A DNA stretch of 64,000 nt. Origin: Verrucomicrobiaceae bacterium. Lineage in GTDB: Bacteria; Verrucomicrobiota; Verrucomicrobiia; Verrucomicrobiales; Verrucomicrobiaceae. Positions 27,601-34,402 of the stretch are shown in pieces. The notes under the pieces were generated by a model that did no database searches, was not told the origin of the DNA, and saw nothing but the letters and a program-made list of their open reading frames with translations. The first letter of the stretch is position 1; every line of letters starts with the position of its first letter. Location of the stretch: NCBI GenBank assembly GCA_016795485.1, contig JAEUHM010000061.1, forward strand, positions 1-64,000, in the 5' to 3' direction. Position numbers and translations under genes: made by a program.

Positions 27601-28927
27601 GGACACGGTACAGTATTCCGTCTTCAATCGCTCTCTACAGTTCCTGCCCGTGGTGCTGGACCCGAGCGCTGAACTCATTGCTGTATCCGTTGGAGGGGAG
27701 CCTGTCAGGGCAGATCAAGAGTTAAGGCAAGGTCGGAAAGCGCGATTGATCCCCCTCATCCAGACAGAACCGGGACAGCGTAGCATCGAAGTGCGACTTA
27801 TCTACAGAATCAGAGGCAAGGACTTGCTCGCGAACCCGATTAGATTAGACGACCCAGAGGTAGATGGCATCTCGGCAGAACGCACGATTTGGAGCGTGAG
27901 TGTGCCAGCAGGAATGAAGCTCAGTGACCAGATGGCCGAGATGTATGGCAACATGGAAGTTGTGCCCGAAGAGGGACGGGAAGTCGCAGAGACCGAAAGC
28001 TGGCTTTCCGAGTTGGGGCGCTTCAACCGCATGTTCGCCTCCATTGCTGGCACTGACTCCCAATCCCGAGGGAAATTGATCCAACAAGGACAGGAACTCG
28101 CCAAGACACTCAAGGACAAGATTGATATCCTAGAGCAGAAGGCAGCCTCAAAAGGGAACTATTTGTCAAAGGACGGCGAGTCGGCCAAGGAATCAGAGAA
28201 ACTACAGGCCGAGATTTCCAAGCTTAAATCCGAGTGGATGCAACAGAACATCATTCTGGATCAGAACAGGGACATGCAAGCAATCCCAACGAAGAAATTG
28301 AATGTGCAGGCTAGCAACGGTTGGCTGGTCAACAACGGTAGGGTTTCCAAAGAGGGCATCGGGACGCTGCAAGTAGCGAGTAACAGCCTCAATGATAACC
28401 TCGGAGTGCAGAACGACTTCTTTAAGCTACCAGGAACCAATACTTACACGGGCACACTCACCGTGAACACTGGTAAAACCATCACCATTGCTGGCGGCAC
28501 AATGCTCAACTTCAATGGTGGAAATGCTCGTAGCAGCCAAGCGTCTGACAATCGTGCACCCAACGACATGTCATCTGTGGGTGTTGCTGGCCCCCGCGCC
28601 CCGGCGTCTGTAACTCCTGCGGCACCCGCGCCATTAGAATCCCCTAAAGCAGTGCCGAGTAACGAGTTCAATCCAAGGCCTCAGAATCAACTTCGTCCTA
28701 CAGGGAGGCGCTCGATCACTTTGGAAGTTCCGCTGACTGGAACGGTTTATCACTTCCGTAAACTGAAGGATCACGCCGCACTTCAGTTTGATCTGAGCAA
28801 GGTCACGAGTCACGAGCGCCAGAAGCGAGCATGGATACTGGGAGGCGGCCTAACATTCCTCGGATTCATTTGGTTTGTGGGCAATCGCCGCCAAAAGCGC
28901 GCATCAGACACTTCCGGGCGAGATTGA
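21608..28927 (+). CDS. Giant membrane protein, fused modules B and C
   Basis: A protein of 2439 residues with two consecutive copies of the architecture seen in the gene at 18104. Module B starts after a signal or lipoprotein-like sequence (LLLCGC) with LWIPTESFSEVL...MLSAAEYEALV. It contains a helical region (about 1010-1110) and then hydrophobic helices at about 1155-1235. A second signal-like segment follows (about 1240-1265, GVLLLIGSFTIPSYGAEP), immediately before module C, which opens with VFVPYEASKV...YYLERSVFEKLW. Module C is beta-rich and has a coiled-coil-like segment (about 2160-2215). It also has a short TYTGTLTVNTGKTITI stretch like autotransporter-associated strands, and a final membrane helix (about 2410-2428) with a basic tail. 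The internal signal-like segment suggests an ancestral gene fusion. Function unknown. Confidence 0.7.
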   Translation: MKTMHFIWRTLLLCGCYSWLPGAEPPPAPSPTRTELWIPTESFSEVLNKHPNAVMLSAAEYEALVRDAGKLTADQLRAANPIEGLVIESMKFKASFTGSETELGITGEVVVKCLGELWSSAEMPLPFDHLVRASVDNTSTLVPPAKDMEHRRLVVKGKGKHVVKLEFREPIHFDAARSEKSVQLRMVPNLCVLELQSNQPVIGEGVHASSDGAVSTWTLSRPNRDSARLIWRDKALELADWVAAETRIQEDSVVTFHTVQASSPDNQLTFSISPGNATVGDVACNSLRNWKQDGSKLLVELRPGVTKSSLVVELRLSHSAASAGGKDKTQVSIPHLSGPLLSNSEGQSNILTEAEDLAFLGVTGSAQLQGSTVRWRLNEPPPELVLKRIEPQVIIEADALATLNRDDLSIDRTLVVMTDRPISELELTLPNAEEFANTTGNWKRTGATLRYEWPQGLTPGLREKIVLRSSKRLVKDQPITIENIAIPSAAKVAGYVGLSFDPMWRVSVAQTLGLEERDARAAPVKGKMAWFGLREFKVQLQASRRAAIFDAEVAAYALPRARTVEIEGQVTLNVSDAPLRDLIVKFPPTEAKFVRWTSPLVGEQKLNEQTGEWAISLRKEMLGNLTIRFRLSQPASVAGAEGTTKLSASLPTLALPQARRFHGTWVVEANTDTELAFTPKAMQPVDVLKAPMVEGYSLRHRAVAAFEYGTADAALKVDAVRHSHSELASMVVTGLKLRSVIGSDGSVTHEAMLGVKHSGEQFLHITLPKDASLLSVFVNQQPIKPVRGPDGSLSLPLPPRSTERTSVPIRLIYDQRESPWSSKGRQKLVPPQLGSEIPIMGTDWQVYAPAGYEMVKTRGTLDVISDDENWVSQQISMAAEGRDSEMPAIWASQPGAIRTYSANGSFLPGGKMYGQPTSSTMQHDNAGADGVRSRMLNQVGRSWESPAAIAAVSGAPVARSNVYDAVNDADQEARLGKFESAADIYQQALAANELPANTIAEVQSRLHDARQASLLQRSMMGLPDTEKLTNHIAALKKKLTLNPADEAARRSLDDFNRSLENAARADNDKVHELKALQTRLAEAKPVEGFSAPINPASRSNRIALSSTSNALVGAQPPGATPPAKTGLLSVDLELPTSGQRLRLVGGQSAGDLELEYVSWERLLVAACGWMTLGGLAFIVFGRRRWFLLSSFVAVVAFAGISLVRTEWDTMGYSFAIGWLVALAGWMVIRAAKWLEEPVTAASLSSSGVLLLIGSFTIPSYGAEPMRLLPDPAAHEVFVPYEASKVENQPQHYYLERSVFEKLWSLAKENRKPTPRADDPNAPVTQIVSALHRIHFSNEGLRVDSVLDVVTAKKWSALELKCSLSDTQLKPVKVVIDGNDGALVLENPGVHKVEITWETGLQKSAHEIALQLPASTTALAQLTLTETDGIPHLPQGIQSSIEDRNVALLVPKDGLLTFTRTPRRPLENILPPPTANVEVSTTFQSPGSSQTVWKATYRFPGVAKKELGVLIDPEWRIAEIKEGGPFIGTEWREMDGKRALFFHLASEANDVASLALQLEPLSVNALTRMPHLEPVAAKWDGEGKLGWAEGLEVSTSGIDDSQRTGATSLSLAWRLKKDGPVGVNVVRADPKAGVAIDYVFQVSEQKLELAAAIVLSRRLGNWERVRVTMPDGMELQGVQCPSLLRHVQDGNDIHLHFANSQTNEQRIVLHFAKTVSQPVTKWDLRPVKVHGVTRTRSQVIIAAHAALDVRLGDVLASAGAREIDPATLSQIFTIVAPLEKKRAIQMETSEWTLPISLNELPTRFSADGVMLVRATMGALALSQQVFISVEQGALKKAVITLPASLPEASVMGELLREVQTKVNGDMREYECSFQTQGGLLGWTTLTFDTQLPLTDAEISVPMVQIEGIDRLRRFFVLDNASAREQRVVSLNGVDVCDPSLLPYLPEVTTKPMYYQGRLGAGNGEALRVAYSQLQATEGNAAVVTLAEIRTLLRPDGERWDTVQYSVFNRSLQFLPVVLDPSAELIAVSVGGEPVRADQELRQGRKARLIPLIQTEPGQRSIEVRLIYRIRGKDLLANPIRLDDPEVDGISAERTIWSVSVPAGMKLSDQMAEMYGNMEVVPEEGREVAETESWLSELGRFNRMFASIAGTDSQSRGKLIQQGQELAKTLKDKIDILEQKAASKGNYLSKDGESAKESEKLQAEISKLKSEWMQQNIILDQNRDMQAIPTKKLNVQASNGWLVNNGRVSKEGIGTLQVASNSLNDNLGVQNDFFKLPGTNTYTGTLTVNTGKTITIAGGTMLNFNGGNARSSQASDNRAPNDMSSVGVAGPRAPASVTPAAPAPLESPKAVPSNEFNPRPQNQLRPTGRRSITLEVPLTGTVYHFRKLKDHAALQFDLSKVTSHERQKRAWILGGGLTFLGFIWFVGNRRQKRASDTSGRD

Positions 28928-28928
28928 A

Positions 28929-29615
28929 ATGCGAGAGGCATCATCGGTTGCCGAGCGTGGCTGGCTTTGCATGATTGAGGGCATGCAGGCGACTGCCTCG
29001 TCCTCACAGATCATCGGCCATTTACGCCAGCAGGGTTTTACTCTGTTGGTCATTTTGCTTGTTCTCTGGGGAGCTGAGATCACGGACTTTTTACTTCGTG
29101 TCTTCACCTCAATCGAAATGGATCGTTGGGGTATCCGCCCGCTCCAGGCAGCAGGTCTGCCCGGCATCCTAGCGGCACCATTGCTCCATGTAGGCTTTCC
29201 TCATCTCGCGGCCAACACGCTTCCGCTGCTCGTGCTTGCCTCCCTGGTGCTGCTGGAGGGGCTGTCCCGATACCTCAAGGCCACTTTCATCATCATGATT
29301 GTAGGTGGCTTGGCCGTCTGGTGCTTTGGAAAGCAGGATTCCGTGTATCTCGGTGCCAGTGGACTGGTATTTGGCTACATGGGCTTCGTTTTTATGCGCG
29401 CCTGGGTATCACGCCGTCTACTTTGGATCGCTATTGCCATCGCATGTGCAGTTTTCTACGGCAGTCTTGCCCTTAGTCTGTTCTCTCTCAAGGAAGGGGT
29501 CTCCTGGCTGGGACATGTAGCGGGGTTTGTCTCTGGAATGCTGGCTGCGGAGTGGCTGCACACAGAAAAGCGCTCGGCCCTCGTGCGGGCTCTAAAAGGT
29601 AATGAATGGAAATGA
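28929..29615 (+). CDS. Rhomboid-family intramembrane serine protease
   Basis: 228 residues and about six membrane helices. The catalytic serine lies in GASGLVFG (Ser144) and the catalytic histidine in GHVAGF (His196). HVGFPHLAANT (about 87-97) matches the conserved loop and helix 2 HxxxN region, here H-x-x-A-N. It should cleave transmembrane substrates within the membrane. The ATG at 28929 lies one base after the stop of the giant gene; later Met codons (28971, 28983) are possible starts since the first 25 residues are not conserved-looking. The tight linkage suggests that the anchored giants may be substrates, which is an inference. Confidence 0.88.
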   Translation: MREASSVAERGWLCMIEGMQATASSSQIIGHLRQQGFTLLVILLVLWGAEITDFLLRVFTSIEMDRWGIRPLQAAGLPGILAAPLLHVGFPHLAANTLPLLVLASLVLLEGLSRYLKATFIIMIVGGLAVWCFGKQDSVYLGASGLVFGYMGFVFMRAWVSRRLLWIAIAIACAVFYGSLALSLFSLKEGVSWLGHVAGFVSGMLAAEWLHTEKRSALVRALKGNEWK

Positions 29616-29671
29616 CATTCTGCTTGCGCAAAGGGTCAATGCTGGCAGTTTAAGGGCTGCACGATTCACGT

Positions 29672-29746
29672 TCCGATGTAGCTCAGCGGTAGAGCGGGTG
29701 GCTGTTAACCACTAGGTCGTAGGTTCGAACCCTACCATCGGAGCCA
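29672..29746 (+). tRNA. tRNA-Asn (anticodon GTT), CCA encoded
   Basis: The cloverleaf can be drawn: acceptor TCCGATG/CATCGGA, D-arm GCTC/GAGC, anticodon stem GGTGG/CCACT with loop CTGTTAA, and T-arm GTAGG-TTCGAAC-CCTAC. The 3' CCA is in the DNA. Followed 17 bp later by a terminator. Confidence 0.95.
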
Positions 29747-29762
29747 ATTTTGTTTCTCGATC

Positions 29763-29788
29763 AGCCCGCCCTCCAAGCGGGCTTTTTT
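29763..29788 (+). terminator. Rho-independent terminator after tRNA-Asn
   Basis: AGCCCGC (29763-29769) pairs with GCGGGCT (29777-29783), followed by a run of six T. Confidence 0.85.
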
Positions 29789-29909
29789 GTGCACTCGGCC
29801 TCAGACTTGGTCCGCTTGCTGCTTCCCATCGAAAGTCCGGGCATACCGGTGAACGCAACCGCCGCTCTGTGACTTCGTGGTTGGATAAACAGGGCGGGTT
29901 CACTCGCTC

Positions 29910-29933
29910 GGCGGGACTTGGTTGGGTCCCGCC
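29910..29933. repeat. GC-rich hairpin downstream of the minus-strand pair
   Basis: GGCGGGAC (29910-29917) pairs with GTCCCGCC (29926-29933) around a loop TTGGTTGG. There is no T-run on either side. It lies just beyond the 3' end of the gene at 29962 and might stabilise that transcript. Nothing else was seen in 29789-29961. Confidence 0.5.
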
Positions 29934-29961
29934 GGGCTCCCAACTCGCTGGAAATCGACTC

Positions 29962-30690
29962 TTACCTCAAAATGATCGGAGGCGGGACGATTTTGATGCC
30001 TTGCCCACCCAGCGGCTGCCCCTTCGTCTCCTCAATTGTATCAACGAGGCCGTTTTTGAAGCTTACAGCGAGGCATCCCGTCTCCACCTTCACGTAGATG
30101 ACACTTTGCACCAGTTGCCCATACGCATCGCGTCCCGTCATCACCTGCGGAACTTTTTCAAAAATGGCATACTCAAATCGCTCTTCACGCCCGGCGAGCG
30201 TGATCTTTGTATTTTTGCGTGTTGGCTTACCCAAGGACTGTTCTACCTCATCAGCAGTCATCCCGAGAGCTACCTGATGATCAGCAATGAGTTGCCCAAT
30301 TTGAATCTGCCTCTCGTAGAGCGCCTTAAGCTTCTTGGGAAGATCTGGGTCTTGAGAAAGCACATCCGTCATGTGCATCCATCCAGCTGTATCACCATGA
30401 GCAGCACGTCCCCGCACACGATAAGCGGTGTCTGACATGGCTACCAAGGTCACTGGAGTGCCCGCATTCATTGTACCCAGCACCCGATCCAAAGCTGAGG
30501 AGTAATAGATGTAGCTTTGTTTTGCCACCGTGAGCCTCACACTCATCCCGCGCATGCCTTCCAGACTCAGTGTGCCTGGCTCCGTGGCCAGTCCAGATTG
30601 GCGCTGAGGTAATGCCGCCAGCCCTGAGCAACCAAGCGCCACCAGAACGCATCCGAAAACAAGGGCTTGGCTCAAGGATGCAGTTTTCAT
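29962..30690 (-). CDS. Secreted protein with SH3-like and SmpA/OmlA-like regions
   Basis: 242 residues. The N-terminus is a signal peptide, possibly with a weak lipobox (LVALGC, where the -3 residue is Ala). Residues about 50-105 resemble a bacterial SH3-like domain (MNAGTPVTLVAMSDTAYRVR...GWMH). After a helical stretch, LGMTADEVEQSLGKPTRK (about 143-160) closely resembles the start of the SmpA/OmlA fold, which supports envelope proteins. The final part has strands ending at GQGIKIVPPP. It lies 13 bp after the gene at 30704, probably in one operon. An envelope-binding role is inferred; the exact function is unknown. Confidence 0.65.
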   Translation of the reverse strand: MKTASLSQALVFGCVLVALGCSGLAALPQRQSGLATEPGTLSLEGMRGMSVRLTVAKQSYIYYSSALDRVLGTMNAGTPVTLVAMSDTAYRVRGRAAHGDTAGWMHMTDVLSQDPDLPKKLKALYERQIQIGQLIADHQVALGMTADEVEQSLGKPTRKNTKITLAGREERFEYAIFEKVPQVMTGRDAYGQLVQSVIYVKVETGCLAVSFKNGLVDTIEETKGQPLGGQGIKIVPPPIILR

Positions 30691-30703
30691 GACACGATCG
30701 AGT

Positions 30704-31585
30704 TCACAGACCGGGAGGACGCTCGCCTATCGACTTCGGTTTGGCTTTGTTCATCGCGGCACGTTCCGCAGCAGGGTCGAAGACAAATCCACCTCTTCGG
30801 ACCACATCATTCTCCGCAGTGAGGAAGAGCTTCGGACGGTCAGCATCCGCTTCTCTGAGCATCGTCTGGCTCTCGAGCTGCCCATCGGGGCGGATGACGC
30901 AGTAGCGGTAGATCGTGGGAGCAGTCAAAAACATCACGTGCAGGTTATTGTTCCGATCCAGTGTGTATTGCGGTTCGCGGAACAACGTTAGTGTGCCCAG
31001 TTGATACGTCAGCAGCATCCCACCCGAAAGCTCATCCACGATGCGGATGTAAAGATACGACCGATTGAAGTCCTGATGCTGTAACAGCACGTACTTCCGG
31101 GTCCTGCCAGCATCTGGGAAGCCAGGAGGCACGCCAAACGAGAGTGGCTTGCAAAGTTGGGCACCCTCAAGCACCTGAACCCGAGCGCGATTCGACTCAT
31201 AAAACTGACCCGAAGGCCCAAAGTAGACGAGCGCTTTAATGCCGTAGTGACCCTGCTCCATGACATATTTTGCCGTAACGGACACCTTCCGCCTTAGCGT
31301 CTGTCCAGCGGGGAACACGCTCGGTTTTGTGTCATCCGTATGCACGGCGGACAGATTCCGCTCCGTGGCGTCAGTGATTTCAAAACTTAACCATCCCTGC
31401 CCTTTGGGGCCGCCAGTAATGAAGTCCGTACCTGATCGGTTCGTCACTGTCACCGTAGCAGACACTGCTTCCTGAACGATGTGCTGAGTCTTGTCCAGCT
31501 CCAGCGAGACCTGAAGCTGGGCCGCAACAGGACCGCAGCAGATCATCATCAGGGCAATGGGCAAGAATCGCGATAAACGGAGCAT
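30704..31585 (-). CDS. Secreted hypothetical protein
   Basis: 293 residues. The start at 31585 gives a signal peptide (MLRLSRFLPIALMMICCGPVAA); the frame is open further upstream, but that part is not signal-like. The mature N-terminus (VSLELDKTQHIVQEAVSATVTVTN) looks like an Ig-like beta-sandwich of the kind found in intracellular-proteinase-inhibitor-like or CARDB-like domains. The C-terminal half has repeated YLYIRIVDE and YTLDRNNNLHV strands. No catalytic motif is visible. It is the first gene of a two-gene minus-strand operon with 29962. Function unknown. Confidence 0.6.
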   Translation of the reverse strand: MLRLSRFLPIALMMICCGPVAAQLQVSLELDKTQHIVQEAVSATVTVTNRSGTDFITGGPKGQGWLSFEITDATERNLSAVHTDDTKPSVFPAGQTLRRKVSVTAKYVMEQGHYGIKALVYFGPSGQFYESNRARVQVLEGAQLCKPLSFGVPPGFPDAGRTRKYVLLQHQDFNRSYLYIRIVDELSGGMLLTYQLGTLTLFREPQYTLDRNNNLHVMFLTAPTIYRYCVIRPDGQLESQTMLREADADRPKLFLTAENDVVRRGGFVFDPAAERAAMNKAKPKSIGERPPGL

Positions 31586-31723
31586 GGTAGTTTTGTTTTT
31601 GGGGGTATTATCGGGAGGATACCCCCGGCTAGCCCAAAAAAGAAGCGCGAAATACATCCCAGCACCTGCCCCGGCTATTTGTGGAGATTGACGATCCCCA
31701 CCAGCCATTCAACCCTGCCCTCC

Positions 31724-32089
31724 ATGGACATCACCCGCACCCAATGCCCCTTCTGCGAGTTTCCCTTGCAGACCGCAGGCCAAGTGTGCCCCAAGTGCGG
31801 CGAAACCTCCCGAGGGCAGGCCATTCTCGGCCTTCTAGAAGTCGATGTTGCCCACAGTGGCGAAACTTGGGACATGGCGCATGAGAAGATCATCATCGCA
31901 GTCGATCGGGGCATCTTGCTCGGCCACAGCGGTGTAAAGATCATCCACGGTTGGGGCGCATCCACTGGCAAATCCGTCATCTCCGGTCGCGCCATCCGCC
32001 TTCTCGAGTCCCTAGCGGGTCGCACCGGCGGCAAACTCACCAAAGACCGCCACAATCCAGGAGCCCACATCCTCTGGCTGAATCGGTGA
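31724..32089 (+). CDS. Zinc-ribbon plus Smr-like domain protein
   Basis: A small protein of 121 residues. The start at 31724 (MDITRTQ) places the first of two CxxC pairs (CPFC, CPKC) at residues 8-25, a zinc ribbon. The rest resembles an Smr domain: LEVDVAHSGETWDMAHEKI, then VKIIHGWGASTGKSVI matching the conserved HGxG-x-x-x-G signature, followed by an Ile/Arg helix. Smr domains bind or cut nucleic acids (MutS2, small stand-alone Smr proteins). Divergently transcribed from 31585 across a 138-bp spacer. The specific role is unknown. Confidence 0.7.
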   Translation: MDITRTQCPFCEFPLQTAGQVCPKCGETSRGQAILGLLEVDVAHSGETWDMAHEKIIIAVDRGILLGHSGVKIIHGWGASTGKSVISGRAIRLLESLAGRTGGKLTKDRHNPGAHILWLNR

Positions 32090-32135
32090 TAGCGTAACCA
32101 AAGCCGGTCTTAAGGATCACAGACAGCTTGATACG

Positions 32136-32164
32136 CCGGTGAGATGAATCTCGCATTGCACCGG
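32136..32164 (+). promoter_or_regulatory. Stem-loop in the leader of coaC
   Basis: CCGGTG (32136-32141) can pair with CACCGG (32159-32164), enclosing a smaller GAGA-TGAA-TCTC hairpin. It ends 28 bp before the ATG of the CoaC-like gene. It could be a leader structure or chance pairing; no known riboswitch class was recognised. Confidence 0.35.
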
Positions 32165-32192
32165 GGTCTTAGCCGCGGAAAGTAGGCGTAGA

Positions 32193-32726
32193 ATGTCCAA
32201 AATCATCCTGGGAGTCACGGGTTCTATCGCTGCTTACAAGGCTGCGGATCTTGCGAGCCAGCTTGTGAAGCTGGAGCATGAGGTGACTTGTGTTTTGACC
32301 AAAGAAGCCTTGGAGTTCATCACACCTCTCACATTACAAACCCTTTCGAGACGCCCGGTGATCTCGGACCTGTTCGCTGAGAAAGATGGCTGGCAGCCAG
32401 GGCATATTCAGCTTGCTGACTCGGCAGATTTGTTGCTCATCGCACCCGCGACAGCGAATGTCATCGCCTCGATGGCGCATGGGTTTGCCAACGATGCCCT
32501 GACGGCGATTGCGCTGGCGACAAGGGCCAAGATTTTGGTAGCTCCGGCTATGAATGGCAAAATGTGGCAGCACCGCGCTACTCAAGCGAATGTGGCAACA
32601 CTCAAGTCCTGGGGCGTGGAGTTCATCGAGCCGGCAGAAGGCTTGCTGGCGTGTGGGTATGAGGGTGTGGGTAGGCTGGCACCGGTGGAGGAGATTGTGG
32701 AACGCGTGAGGGATACTTTGAAATGA
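32193..32726 (+). CDS. coaC: Phosphopantothenoylcysteine decarboxylase
   Basis: A flavoprotein of 177 residues for coenzyme A synthesis, converting 4'-phosphopantothenoylcysteine to phosphopantetheine. The HFCD-family features are present: VTGSIAAYK at the N-terminus, the active-site His in PGHIQL (His71), APATAN for FMN binding, PAMN (Asn121), and the substrate-clamp LACG..G.GR with Cys154. In most bacteria this is the N-terminal half of bifunctional CoaBC; here it ends in its own stop. The stop overlaps the start of the next gene (ATGA), so the two halves are translationally coupled. Confidence 0.92.
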   Translation: MSKIILGVTGSIAAYKAADLASQLVKLEHEVTCVLTKEALEFITPLTLQTLSRRPVISDLFAEKDGWQPGHIQLADSADLLLIAPATANVIASMAHGFANDALTAIALATRAKILVAPAMNGKMWQHRATQANVATLKSWGVEFIEPAEGLLACGYEGVGRLAPVEEIVERVRDTLK

Positions 32727-33385
32727 AGATTCTCATCACGGCAGGACCCACTCGTGAGCCGCTCGATCCGGTGAGGTTCATCAGCAATCGCTCTTCAGGA
32801 CGGATGGGCTATGCGCTCGCTCTCGCCGCAGTAGAGCGGGGGCATGAGGTTGTGCTTGTTTCTGGTCCGGTCGAGCTTTCGGCACCTTCTGGTGTCGCTG
32901 TGGTGAGAGTGACTACTGCTCAGGAAATGCATGAGGCAGTTAGGGCTCGCATCAAGGATCAGCATGTGGGCATTTTTGCAGCAGCGGTGGCGGATTATCG
33001 GCCCGTGCGGATGGAGGAGCAGAAGATCAAGAAGGGCGCAAGCCGGATGACGCTGGAGCTGGAGAAGACGCCTGACATTCTCGGCTCTGCGCGTTCGGTT
33101 TTCGGCTTCAAGGGTGTGCTTATTGGGTTTGCGGCTGAGACGGAGAACCTCGTGGCAAATGCTACTCAGAAGATGACCCGGAAAATGTGCGACTTGGTGG
33201 TGGCTAACCATGTGGGCGGCCCTGACTCCGCTTTTGACAGCGACATGAACGAAATCACCATTTGCACTCCTCAACTGCCACCTCAGCCATTCCGGAGGGA
33301 GACCAAAGTGGAAGTTGCGCGCTTGATTGTTGAGCGCGCTGAGGAGATGGCAGTGCGAAAGTTTGGAAAGACGACCCCTTCATGA
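32723..33385 (+). CDS. coaB: Phosphopantothenate--cysteine ligase
   Basis: 220 residues, the second half of CoA-pathway CoaBC as a separate protein. It joins 4'-phosphopantothenate to cysteine using a nucleotide. Typical motifs are ITAGPTREPLDPVRFISN, the dinucleotide-binding-like SSGRMG, AAAVADYRP (about 85-93), KIKK, and GFAAET (about 137). Start and stop overlap with both neighbours by four bases (ATGA at 32723 and 33382). The ligase is expected to work with CoaC and the CoaE encoded at 45045. Confidence 0.92.
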   Translation: MKILITAGPTREPLDPVRFISNRSSGRMGYALALAAVERGHEVVLVSGPVELSAPSGVAVVRVTTAQEMHEAVRARIKDQHVGIFAAAVADYRPVRMEEQKIKKGASRMTLELEKTPDILGSARSVFGFKGVLIGFAAETENLVANATQKMTRKMCDLVVANHVGGPDSAFDSDMNEITICTPQLPPQPFRRETKVEVARLIVERAEEMAVRKFGKTTPS

Positions 33386-34140
33386 TCAAAGACCTCCTCG
33401 ATACAGCAGTAGAAGCCGCCCGGGCCGCCGGGAAGTTCATTCACGATAACTTTGGGACGGAACTGACCGTCAACGAAATGAAGAAGTATGACATCAAGTT
33501 GGAGCTTGATGTGAAGAGCCAGGAAATGATCACGAAGATCATCCTTGATCGATTTCCTGACCACGCGGTGCTTGGCGAGGAAGGGGATACTGGTGGGGAC
33601 GGAGAGATCGAGTGGATCGTGGACCCGATAGACGGCACGGTGAACTACTTCTTTGGCATCCCGCACTACTGTGTGTCGATCGCTGCACGCCGGAAGGGCA
33701 GTGAAGAGATCATTCTGGGTGTGATTTTTGATCCTTCACAAGATGAGCTTTGGACGGTTGCCGAGGGGATTGCTCCAACATTGAATGGGCGTCCAATTAA
33801 GTGCAGTGATCGCGCCGATATGTCCGAGTGCGTGGTCACGGTAGGCTTTAGCAAAAGCAAGGAGAGCCTGGACGCCGGATTTGAGCGCTACAAGCGGATA
33901 TCTTACAATGTGCGGAAGACACGGATGCTCGGAAGTGCGGCCTTGGCCATGGCCTACATCGCCACGGGTCGACTCGATGCCTACGTGGAAGAACAAATCA
34001 GCCTCTGGGACATTGCCGCTGGGAAGATGCTGGTGGAGAAAGGCGGGGGCAAAGTGCACCTGGAGCCCGGAAAGGCAAAAGCGGGCACGATGTTCATCTG
34101 TGCCACGAATGGGCGGATCGGGATCGAGCCTTATCTATAA
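33382..34140 (+). CDS. Inositol monophosphatase family protein
   Basis: 252 residues with the metal-dependent phosphatase signature: GEEGD (about 67-71), the WIVDPIDGTVN motif (about 79-89) and LWDIAAGKMLVEKGGG (about 211-226), which supply the metal-binding Glu and Asp residues. It would remove phosphate from inositol 1-phosphate or a related small molecule. Bacterial members are also histidinol-phosphate or nucleotide phosphatases, so the substrate stays open. ATG overlaps the coaB stop, making this the third gene of a coupled coaC-coaB unit; a link to CoA metabolism is suggested only by position. Confidence 0.88.
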   Translation: MIKDLLDTAVEAARAAGKFIHDNFGTELTVNEMKKYDIKLELDVKSQEMITKIILDRFPDHAVLGEEGDTGGDGEIEWIVDPIDGTVNYFFGIPHYCVSIAARRKGSEEIILGVIFDPSQDELWTVAEGIAPTLNGRPIKCSDRADMSECVVTVGFSKSKESLDAGFERYKRISYNVRKTRMLGSAALAMAYIATGRLDAYVEEQISLWDIAAGKMLVEKGGGKVHLEPGKAKAGTMFICATNGRIGIEPYL

Positions 34141-34402
34141 AGGCAGTATTCGAGTATTGGAAGGCCGTCCCGTTGACCGGTTCGAGATAAGGTTCAGGTA
34201 ACCATTCCGGCATCATCTTTATGGAGATAGTTTCGAAGTTTTGCATGTATCTAGCCAATCTTAGAATGATGAATCGTGAGTTGCACAATATTTGGTTAGA
34301 CACTAGGTCCATGGTGCCTAGTTTGGCATCTGGTCGCGAGTTGTTGTTGAGATCTGAATGCGACCAGTGTTTAGGAATGAACAAGACTCGCATCATTTCA
34401 TT

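Noticed and set aside
29712-29903. Small minus-strand open frame ending MVGFEPTT
   Set aside because: It overlaps the tRNA-Asn and its terminator; such peptides are well-known artefacts of reading across tRNA genes.
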